Assembly (NCBI GenBank): GCA_028705545.1 | Contig: JAQWDG010000129.1 | Location: forward strand, 1-5,417 | Direction: 5' to 3' | Source: Methanoregula sp. | GTDB lineage: Archaea; Halobacteriota; Methanomicrobia; Methanomicrobiales; Methanospirillaceae | DNA length: 5,417 bases | In this document: piece by piece, positions 1 through 5,417 of the stretch | Layout: each line of letters starts with the position of its first letter | Position numbering within the stretch: position 1 is the first letter of the stretch | Notes under the pieces: generated by a model | Database searches by the model: none | What the model was told of the DNA's origin: nothing | What the model saw: the letters and a program-made list of their open reading frames with translations, nothing else | Made by a program: the position numbers and the translations under genes

Positions 1-3000
1 AGTGGCCCGCCCGGCTGCGGGAAAAGCCAAGTCGTTGTCTCGCTGCTGGTCAATGCATGGAAAGAAGGAAAGACGGTCCTCTTTGCCAGTACCACAAAAG
101 CCGCTGTCGATGTCGTGTACGACCGTCTCCGGGATTTCGAATGCGATTTCCCGCTTGCCGTCCGGGCCGGGGCAAAGGACCGGAACACCATCGAATCCTC
201 GCTTGAAAAACTCCGGTTTGTCACCCTGCAGGACCGGTATGTTTCCGGCCATGACCTCTCCCTCAAAAAACAGATCGATGAGCTAAGTGAAAAAAAGCAG
301 GAATACCAGCAGTTCCTTGACAACAAAATCCCCCAGCGGATCACGCAGGCAAAACAGGCGGCTTCACGGTCATTCCTTGAATTCCGGGAAGTAACAGAAA
401 AGATCGCCAAAAACCGGGAAAAATTCCAGATAGAAACCGGCAGTCTGGGGTACTCCGTTCCCATAGACCGGTTCAAAGACGAGGTCTGCGAACCAATCCG
501 GCGCTGGTGGGATGAAAAAGGGAACTGCCAAAAAACGATCGGACGCGATGACGAGCAGCGGGAAGAATATGTAAAGAAGATCGCTGAATGCGAACGCGAG
601 CGGGACCGGTTGCTTGGCGAACGGGGATGTGGCAATCTTTCACCAGACGGATATTCATGGCTTGTTACCGGTCCCGGCCCGGACCGGTTTGAAAAATGGC
701 TTGACGATTACCGGGCCCTCCTTAATTCCGATATCGAACAGTATTATGTATCCGATCCCGGTGAAACCTATAAAAAATGGTCGTCGGAATCCGATGCCCG
801 TACCTGGGTGGCGACATCGGAGAACCTTCTTTTGAGGATAAATAACCTCGTGAGCGTCAACAGGGAAAAATTTTCCCGGTATACGGCGCTCAAAGAGCAG
901 TACGATAAAGCACGGACAGATCTGCTCGGCGCCGGGCTTTCCCCGGATATACCGTTTGCCCGGCCGACGCTTGTTTCCTGGAAACAATCCTATTCCTCCC
1001 TGCTCTCCATTCCCGAAGGCATCCTTTCGTTTATGAAAAAACGGTCTGCCGAAAAAGGGCTGCGTGAAATCGAACATACCCTCCAGACCTACTACCCGTC
1101 AGAGGTCTGGGCAGTCTTCTCCCGCGATCCAGCCGCCGGGCGAAAGACGCTCAACGGTTTTATCGATATCACCATTCGGTGGATGGAGGTCTCGGAAAAA
1201 TGGGAAGCCTCACCGGATCGTCAGCAGATCGAGAACGAACTCCGAAATATATCAGAGCTCAAAAACGGTCTGCATCTCCAGAACTTCATGATCAATTACC
1301 AGGACGATTTCTCGTTTGTCGAGATCGCACGCCGGATCCGCGACCTCGAACCCGATGCCCGCAAGGCTGTGGAAACCTGGTGCGTCCAGACAAAGAAAGA
1401 TGAATTCCTGCACTCCCTGCGGATGCTCATCCTCCAGTTCGATCGTTTTACAATAAGTTCGCCACTGGTCAAGGCATGGAGCGAACACGAAGGTGCAGAA
1501 CTTGCCGGCATTTTCCAGGCCTTAAAAGAGCAGCCTGCATTTGAACTGATCACACGGTCCTGGAACTACTGCTCGGCCGACCGTTTCACCCGGCTGCTCT
1601 CGGGCTGGAAACGATCGCGTGAACTGCAAACAAGCATTGACGAATATGCACGCCTTTGCGGGAACATCCCGTCAAAACAAAAAAGAATTACCGGCTGGTG
1701 GGCGCAGCGCCCGGCAATCTGTGTCATCGAAAATGGCGATTCAACATCGCTCCCTCAGGAGAATACTGTCATTTTCCGGCATCTTGAGGCCTGTGAGGAT
1801 CTCAAAGCACGGTGGAACGAGAACTGCCGGACGGAGTTGCACGAACTGGAAAAACTACAGAAAGACTCCTTTGACCGGGCACTTCGGGACATGAAAATTT
1901 CTTCCGACAATATTCCCCGTTCGTTACGTGACCCGGCCCTCGATTCGCTGTTTGCATCCATCCTTAACCAGTCCATGTCGGCGCCGGTCTGGCTTTCGGA
2001 TGACGACAACCGGCTCTTTGACCGGTTCGACCCGGCACGGATCCAGGCAAGCCTCAATTCTGTTAATTCGCAGCTTGCCGATCTCTCGTTTAAACTTGCA
2101 AAGGAATGTTACCTCAAACGGATCGCGGAGGGCTCGTATATCCTTGAATCCGTTGACAAACTCCGTCGGCAATTCACGCGGTCGTCATCGTTTTCCGCCC
2201 GGGGCTTTCCGAGGGAGACTTACCTGAACGCGTTAAAGGCGATCCCGGTCTGGGTCACCAATGCACACCAGACCCAGTCGTTTCCTATGGAACCGGATCT
2301 CTTCGATATCCTTGTTATCGATGAGGCTTCGCAGTGTACGCTCACCAATATCCTGCCGCTCATCTACCGTGCAAAGTCCCTTGCCGTGATCGGCGATCCA
2401 AACCAGCTGCCGGCAATTTTCAAGGATATCTCCCCTGGAAAAGAATCTGCCATTGCAGCAAAACACGGAATCACCGGATGCGCAGACCGCTTCGGCCACC
2501 GGAACAACACCCTGTTCCAGCTGGGTCTTATGTTTCTGCCCGGCGGAAGGAAAAATATGGTAAACCTGATCGAGCATTACCGCAGCCATCCGCTCATCAT
2601 CGGTTTTTCCAATCTCTACATCTACCAGATGCACCTGACCCTAAAGAAAAAAATACGCCTCACCAACAGTGCATGCTCTGTCTCGGGTGTTTTCGGGCTT
2701 GATGTTTCCGGGGAGTGCTTCCGGGGCGGCAGAGGCCAGTCATGGGTGAATCCAAAAGAGGCCCAGGCGATCTGTGATATTATCAAAAGTATCCGGTCCG
2801 ATGATACATTTTTTGGAAAAACAATCGGTATCGTGACACAGTTCCGGGGACAAAAAGAAAAGATCGAAGAACTCCTGTCCATGCAGGGACTCTTTTCAAA
2901 AGATATCCTTGTCGGAACGGTGGATACCTTCCAGGGAAACGAAAAGGACATCATGTTCTTCTCCCCGGTCCTTTCAAAAGGAATCGGTGAACCCGCCGCC

Positions 3001-3636
3001 CGCTGGTCCGATGACAAAAACCGAATCAATGTAGCTCTCACACGGGCCCGGGAACTGATGATTGTTGTCGGGGATTTTGCCTATTGCCGGAAGATGGATG
3101 CGATCTTAAGGAATCTGATCGAATATGTCGATACCATCTCCCTGTTAAGAAAGACAAGTGCTGCCGAACTCGAATTGTTCAGCCTTTTAATTACTGAAGG
3201 TAACGCTCTCAAACTCAGGCAGGATAACCTGCCCCGCGTTCACCAGAGAATCGGCAGTATCGAAGTTGATTTCGTTCTCCGGAACCCGGAAAAAGGTGTT
3301 GCTCTAATCATTGAGGTTGACGGGGACCAGCATTATTATGCAGAGATTAACGGGACCCGGTGCCAGGTGGAGTATGAAGGCATAAGAAAATGCGTGAACT
3401 ATTCCGGGAAAAAACTGTACGTGAATTCTTTTAAGGATGAAGAATTTGTGAATCTTAACAACCGTTCTTACCGGGTCACAACAACAAGTGAATCGGTACA
3501 GTCCGATATAAGCCGCGATGATTTCTTAAAAACGCAAGGCTACAAGATTCTCCGGATTCCGGCAAAAGATATCTTTGAAAAACCGGATGTCGTGATGCAG
3601 GAGATTGGCAGGAGCCTGGAAATATTGGAAAAATAA
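1..3636 (+). CDS. SF1 (UPF1/DNA2-like) helicase fused to a C-terminal Vsr/DUF559-like nuclease; 5' end outside window
   Basis: The frame is open from the first base, so the gene starts upstream; 1,211 residues are visible (numbered here from base 1). Helicase motifs in order: Walker A GPPGCGKS (residues 2-9), motif Ia around FASTTKAAVDVVYDRL (28-43), PVWVTNAHQT (749-758), Walker B with DEASQ (774-778), motif III GDPNQLP (798-804), EHYRSHP (858-864), motif V GTVDTFQGNEKD (972-983) and motif VI NVALTRAR (1010-1017). This order is typical of AAA_11/AAA_12 helicases that translocate on DNA or RNA using ATP. About 700 residues separate Ia from Walker B; parts look coiled coil (about 87-146 and 600-635). 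The C-terminus (about 1055-1211) resembles a DUF559/Vsr-like PD-(D/E)XK nuclease: an early Glu (1056 or 1058), EVDF with Asp1090, IEVDGDQH with Glu1105 and Asp1107, then RDDFLKTQGYKILRIP (1172 on). It ends in tandem TAA codons. No frameshift is visible. Role in phage or plasmid defence is inferred from architecture and neighbours. A repair role is possible. Confidence 0.93.
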   Translation, partial: SGPPGCGKSQVVVSLLVNAWKEGKTVLFASTTKAAVDVVYDRLRDFECDFPLAVRAGAKDRNTIESSLEKLRFVTLQDRYVSGHDLSLKKQIDELSEKKQEYQQFLDNKIPQRITQAKQAASRSFLEFREVTEKIAKNREKFQIETGSLGYSVPIDRFKDEVCEPIRRWWDEKGNCQKTIGRDDEQREEYVKKIAECERERDRLLGERGCGNLSPDGYSWLVTGPGPDRFEKWLDDYRALLNSDIEQYYVSDPGETYKKWSSESDARTWVATSENLLLRINNLVSVNREKFSRYTALKEQYDKARTDLLGAGLSPDIPFARPTLVSWKQSYSSLLSIPEGILSFMKKRSAEKGLREIEHTLQTYYPSEVWAVFSRDPAAGRKTLNGFIDITIRWMEVSEKWEASPDRQQIENELRNISELKNGLHLQNFMINYQDDFSFVEIARRIRDLEPDARKAVETWCVQTKKDEFLHSLRMLILQFDRFTISSPLVKAWSEHEGAELAGIFQALKEQPAFELITRSWNYCSADRFTRLLSGWKRSRELQTSIDEYARLCGNIPSKQKRITGWWAQRPAICVIENGDSTSLPQENTVIFRHLEACEDLKARWNENCRTELHELEKLQKDSFDRALRDMKISSDNIPRSLRDPALDSLFASILNQSMSAPVWLSDDDNRLFDRFDPARIQASLNSVNSQLADLSFKLAKECYLKRIAEGSYILESVDKLRRQFTRSSSFSARGFPRETYLNALKAIPVWVTNAHQTQSFPMEPDLFDILVIDEASQCTLTNILPLIYRAKSLAVIGDPNQLPAIFKDISPGKESAIAAKHGITGCADRFGHRNNTLFQLGLMFLPGGRKNMVNLIEHYRSHPLIIGFSNLYIYQMHLTLKKKIRLTNSACSVSGVFGLDVSGECFRGGRGQSWVNPKEAQAICDIIKSIRSDDTFFGKTIGIVTQFRGQKEKIEELLSMQGLFSKDILVGTVDTFQGNEKDIMFFSPVLSKGIGEPAARWSDDKNRINVALTRARELMIVVGDFAYCRKMDAILRNLIEYVDTISLLRKTSAAELELFSLLITEGNALKLRQDNLPRVHQRIGSIEVDFVLRNPEKGVALIIEVDGDQHYYAEINGTRCQVEYEGIRKCVNYSGKKLYVNSFKDEEFVNLNNRSYRVTTTSESVQSDISRDDFLKTQGYKILRIPAKDIFEKPDVVMQEIGRSLEILEK

Positions 3637-3674
3637 TAACAGGATATCCGTTGAGATTCACAAGATCTATCTTT

Positions 3675-3699
3675 AAAAAAACCCGTCGAAATCAACGGG
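3675..3699 (-). terminator. Hairpin plus T-run terminator, minus strand
   Basis: Read on the minus strand, CCCGT and ACGGG form a 5-bp stem around an 8-nt loop (3699-3682), followed directly by seven T residues (3681-3675). This is the form of an intrinsic terminator; in archaea the T-run alone can stop RNA polymerase. It lies about 30 bases past the stop codon of the decayed minus-strand frame at 3730, which suggests it once ended that gene and may now stop read-through from the YhcG gene. On the plus strand the hairpin has no T-run after it, so it is a poor terminator for the helicase gene. A competing pairing, CCGTTGA (3648-3654) with TCAACGG (3692-3698), shares the same right arm. Confidence 0.5.
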
Positions 3700-3729
3700 A
3701 TTAAACATCATTCTCACAGGATATACCAA

Positions 3730-4014
3730 TTATTGTCTGTCAGCCTCCGGACAAACCTCCGCGAACTTACAACTCATACACTCCCTCGCCGCAGGCCGGG
3801 CCGGAAAATCTGCAAACTCATACGAAGCATTCATCGCTGCAAACTCCCGAGCGATCCCCTATAGTTGCGTTGCCATTCCTTTACGTTTTTTACTCTGCGC
3901 CGCCAGCCGCACCCGTGCAGCCTGCACCGCAGCTTTCAGTTTTTGTTCCAGCACTTCGCGGGGCGGGAGATCGGTAAGATACCCGGAAACGTGAAATGGT
4001 AATGCAACCCGATC
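3730..4014 (-). pseudogene. Decayed C-terminal remnant of a probable Fe-S (Cas4/RecB-like) nuclease
   Basis: One minus-strand frame reads like protein for about 95 codons but is broken by an amber TAG at 3859-3861 and bounded upstream by TAA TAA (4015-4020). Before the break it encodes a helix-like stretch (LPPREVLEQKLKAAVQAARV and on). After it comes EFADFPARPAARECMSCKF, then AEVCPEADRQ and a TAA stop at 3730-3732. The three cysteines are spaced C-x2-C-x5-C and followed by Pro, as at the C-terminus of Cas4, AddB and RecB-type nucleases, where they bind a 4Fe-4S cluster with a fourth, earlier Cys. Codon third positions are G/C-rich like those of the neighbours, and a terminator-like hairpin follows. 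No nuclease active-site motif or earlier Cys is visible in the frame, so I treat it as the tail of a lost gene. Alternatives are a 34-residue protein starting at the ATG at 3832-3834, or an unrelated zinc-binding protein. Confidence 0.45.
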
Positions 4015-4030
4015 TTATTAGAAAACTGTT

Positions 4031-4065
4031 TGGCCGAAATTTGTCGCAGACAAATAACCGGGCCA
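4031..4065. repeat. 35-bp imperfect inverted repeat (stable hairpin)
   Basis: The inner arms ATTTGTC (4039-4045) and GACAAAT (4049-4055) are perfectly complementary around a 3-nt loop, GCA. The outer arms TGGCC (4031-4035) and GGCCA (4061-4065) pair as well, separated from the inner stem by a small internal loop. It lies 91-125 bases past the YhcG stop codon. On the minus strand it is followed, 7 bases on, only by a run of four T residues, so it may be a weak terminator or RNA 3'-end stabiliser for that gene. A protein-binding site or a leftover mobile-element end are other options. Confidence 0.5.
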
Positions 4066-4095
4066 CCGCCTCGCGACCCCGTTGGTGTGACGGAT

Positions 4096-4111
4096 GGCCG
4101 GTACGCCGGCC
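4096..4111. repeat. Perfect 6-bp GC stem with 4-nt loop
   Basis: GGCCGG (4096-4101) pairs with CCGGCC (4106-4111) around a TACG loop. An alternative register pairs ATGGCCGG (4094-4101) with the strand up to 4115, leaving two bulged C residues. It sits 45-60 bases past the YhcG stop codon, between that stop and the 35-bp inverted repeat. No T-run follows on either strand. It is probably a 3' untranslated structure, but CCGG is frequent throughout this DNA, so chance is possible. Confidence 0.35.
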
Positions 4112-4155
4112 CCATATCCCGGTCTTATGACAATAAACTCTGGCAGCCTCGCTTC

Positions 4156-5229
4156 TTAACCGGCCCGATCGCGATCCAGCCTCCGCATGATCTCCCTCTC
4201 CCGCTCAATCTCTGCAACAAGTTCCTGCTCGCTCGGGAGATAGAGGGTATACCGGGATGCAAAGAGCTGGCGGCTGTCATTGAGAACTGAATAACGGACA
4301 ACGGTCTCGTCTTTTTCCGTACACAGGATGATGCCGATGGTCGGATTATCTCCTTCCGGTTTTACCCGGTCTTCAAAAAGACGCACATACATATCCATCT
4401 GCCCGATGTCCTGGTGAGTCAGCTTCCCGGCCTTCAGATCGATGAGGACGAAACATTTCAGGATATAATGATAGAACACGAGGTCGATATAGAATTCCGA
4501 GGTTTCCGTACTGATCCGGTATTGTCGCCCGACAAACGAGAACCCTTTCCCCAGCTCCATGAGAAAGTCCCGGAGTTTATCGATAAGGGCCTGCTCAAGT
4601 TCATGCTCAAGGTACGATGCAGAAGAAGGAATATGCAGGAACTCCAGGACATACGGGTCCCGGATGAATTCATCCGGTGATTGGGGCCCCTCACTCCTTT
4701 TTTTTAAAACGGCGGGTTTTTCGATCTTCCGGTCCTGGCTTTTCAACAACCGTTCATAGGAGAGTGAATCGATCTGCCGCTCAAGAGTCCGCACACTCCA
4801 GTTCTGTCCGATCGCATCGCGCATATAATGACGACGGGCCAGGGGATTTTCCACCCGCATCAGGAGCCGGTAATGCGACCAGCTTAATCCGCTACACACT
4901 GTGTAGCCAATCTCATCTTCAGGAATGTCTCCTTCGCAATACCCTTTTGGAAAAACAAGATAGAACTGGCGGAAGTTCTTGAGATTTACCACAGAGAAAC
5001 CACGGCCGAATTCACCGGTCAGACGGAGCGCAAGATCTTCAAGAAGATGCGTCCCATACCCTGCCCGGCTTTTTCCGGCCTGTTCTTCTTCTACGATTAA
5101 TCGCCCTATGTTCCAGTAAGCTTCGACCATCGCGTGGTTTACGGACCGGTACGCCTGTGTCCGGGCATGGCGAATAATATCCCGGAGAGCGTGATACAGC
5201 TGGTCCGTGACTGCGGGGCTGGATATCAT
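4156..5229 (-). CDS. yhcG: YhcG/DUF1016-family PD-(D/E)XK nuclease
   Basis: This is a complete 357-residue protein, the normal length for the family. The N-terminal DUF1016_N part (about 10-160) carries the family signatures: YWNIGRLIVEEEQAG (38-52), RAGYGTHLLEDLALRLTGEF (55-74), GFSVVNLKNFRQFY (77-90), LSWSHYRLLMRVENP (115-129) and QNWSVRTLERQI (142-153). A linker of charged residues leads to the nuclease part (about 190-335), with Glu residues in LEHELEQALI (207-216), GRQYRI (234-239), Asp249 in FYIDLVFYH, the D-x-K pair Asp264/Lys266 in VLIDLKAG, and Gln277 in IGQMDMY. These are the expected metal-binding and catalytic positions, so the enzyme looks active. The ATG at 5229 is firm: an in-frame TAA lies 13-15 bases upstream (5242-5244) and AAGGA sits 9 bases before it. 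Family members often lie beside type I restriction systems and on mobile elements; the exact target is not well established. It converges on the helicase gene. The symbol is the family name from E. coli. Confidence 0.95.
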   Translation of the reverse strand: MISSPAVTDQLYHALRDIIRHARTQAYRSVNHAMVEAYWNIGRLIVEEEQAGKSRAGYGTHLLEDLALRLTGEFGRGFSVVNLKNFRQFYLVFPKGYCEGDIPEDEIGYTVCSGLSWSHYRLLMRVENPLARRHYMRDAIGQNWSVRTLERQIDSLSYERLLKSQDRKIEKPAVLKKRSEGPQSPDEFIRDPYVLEFLHIPSSASYLEHELEQALIDKLRDFLMELGKGFSFVGRQYRISTETSEFYIDLVFYHYILKCFVLIDLKAGKLTHQDIGQMDMYVRLFEDRVKPEGDNPTIGIILCTEKDETVVRYSVLNDSRQLFASRYTLYLPSEQELVAEIEREREIMRRLDRDRAG

Positions 5230-5238
5230 GAAATCAGA

Positions 5239-5243
5239 TCCTT
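5239..5243 (-). promoter_or_regulatory. Ribosome binding site of the YhcG gene
   Basis: AAGGA on the minus strand, 9 bases before the ATG at 5229. It overlaps the in-frame TAA at 5242-5244, so translation in this frame cannot begin further upstream. The match to the anti-Shine-Dalgarno sequence is moderate. Confidence 0.5.
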
Positions 5244-5269
5244 AGTATCCCTGTGAACGAATTGTCCTC

Positions 5270-5275
5270 ATATAA
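5270..5275 (-). promoter_or_regulatory. TATA-like box upstream of the YhcG gene
   Basis: TTATAT on the minus strand, centred about 43 bases before the start codon. If this is an archaeal box A, transcription would begin about 25 bases downstream, near 5247, giving a leader of under 20 bases that still includes the AAGGA. The bases just upstream (CCGCG) do not look like a good purine-rich BRE element. In a bacterium, the same box could serve as a -10, but I see no clear -35 element. Confidence 0.35.
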
Positions 5276-5280
5276 CGCGG

Positions 5281-5417
5281 GGCGTGCGCCGGGAAAGTGA
5301 AGAGACCAGAGAAAATGATCGGGGATTATGGACGTTTTTACCGGGGTCTGGCTGGAAAAAATTTCCCGGCTCTGATAAAAAAATTGTGAAAATACGGGTA
5401 TTCCAAAAAACATTGTG
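5281..5417. other. Intergenic right edge, no gene seen
   Basis: No coding frame is convincing here. The last 70 bases are A-rich on the plus strand. They contain GGAAA-AAA-TTTCC (5354-5366), a seven-A run (5377-5383), a small palindrome AATAC-GG-GTATT (5391-5402), and ATTGTG twice, 29 bases apart (5383-5388 and 5412-5417). These may belong to the control region or 3' end of a gene beyond the window; nothing shows which. Confidence 0.4.

Noticed and set aside
115..117. GTG as the start codon of the helicase gene
   Set aside because: The frame is open back to base 1 and the upstream codons encode Walker A and most of motif Ia, so this GTG is an internal valine.
655..1077. Minus-strand 140-codon open frame
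   Set aside because: It lies wholly inside the helicase gene on the opposite strand, shows no family features, and its composition is explained by the plus-strand codons.
2233..2702. Long open frames on both strands over helicase motifs II-III
   Set aside because: They are shadows of the region that encodes DEASQ and GDPNQLP in the real frame.
1..3636. Assignment to the ARMADA-type DUF4011-helicase-Vsr-DUF3320 family
   Set aside because: No DUF3320-like part follows the nuclease, and the N-terminus where DUF4011 would be is outside the window, so the assignment cannot be supported.
3936..4115. Minus-strand 59-codon frame starting with ATG at 4115
   Set aside because: It runs through both hairpins, has no recognisable motif, has no clear ribosome binding site, and overlaps the better-supported remnant in another frame.
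3637..4155. tRNA or other structured RNA gene in the gap
   Set aside because: No T-loop-like GTTCRANNC sequence or cloverleaf pairing was seen; the hairpins here are simple stem-loops.
4030..4290. Plus-strand 86-codon frame over the YhcG 3' end
   Set aside because: It overlaps the opposite-strand YhcG coding sequence and the hairpin region and shows no protein features of its own.
4414..4982. Plus-strand open frames antisense to the YhcG gene
   Set aside because: They are reverse-strand shadows of a complete, well-conserved family member.
5377..5417. Start of a CRISPR array
   Set aside because: Only a 6-base core (ATTGTG) recurs exactly and the spacing is 29 bases; no 25-40 base repeat is visible.

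Overview
The window reads as a fragment of an archaeal-type or bacterial genome. It has mid-range GC, heavy use of CGG, CCG and CCGG-containing codons, and an A/T-rich promoter-like box at a short distance from a start codon. My best guess is a methanogenic archaeon of the Methanomicrobiales kind. That guess rests on style alone; there is no rRNA or housekeeping marker here to fix it.

Layout, left to right. (1) Positions 1-3636, plus strand: the 3' part of a very large superfamily 1 helicase gene. Its first visible codons are already the Walker A motif, so the N-terminus lies outside the window. The helicase core is split by about 700 residues, partly coiled coil, between motif Ia and the DEAS Walker B box, and it ends in a Vsr/DUF559-like PD-(D/E)XK nuclease domain. 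(2) Positions 3637-4155: about 520 bases without an intact gene. They hold a minus-strand hairpin followed by a T-run (a terminator on that strand), a decayed minus-strand reading frame that ends in a C-x2-C-x5-C motif like the Fe-S C-terminus of Cas4/RecB-type nucleases, and two strong hairpins. (3) Positions 4156-5229, minus strand: a complete YhcG/DUF1016-family PD-(D/E)XK nuclease gene, convergent with the helicase gene. (4) Positions 5230-5417: the upstream region of that gene, with a TATA-like box and a Shine-Dalgarno-like AAGGA, then a short A-rich stretch at the window edge.

Working together: both intact genes encode DNA-processing enzymes of families common in anti-phage defence and mobile-element neighbourhoods, and the remnant between them looks like a third nuclease type. 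The simplest reading is a defence-island-like accessory region. The helicase-nuclease fusion is a plausible stand-alone effector. The convergent YhcG gene is transcribed separately, so a joint system is not shown by the sequence. The most noteworthy object is the fusion itself: its split core, its compact C-terminus and an extra segment inside the nuclease fold.
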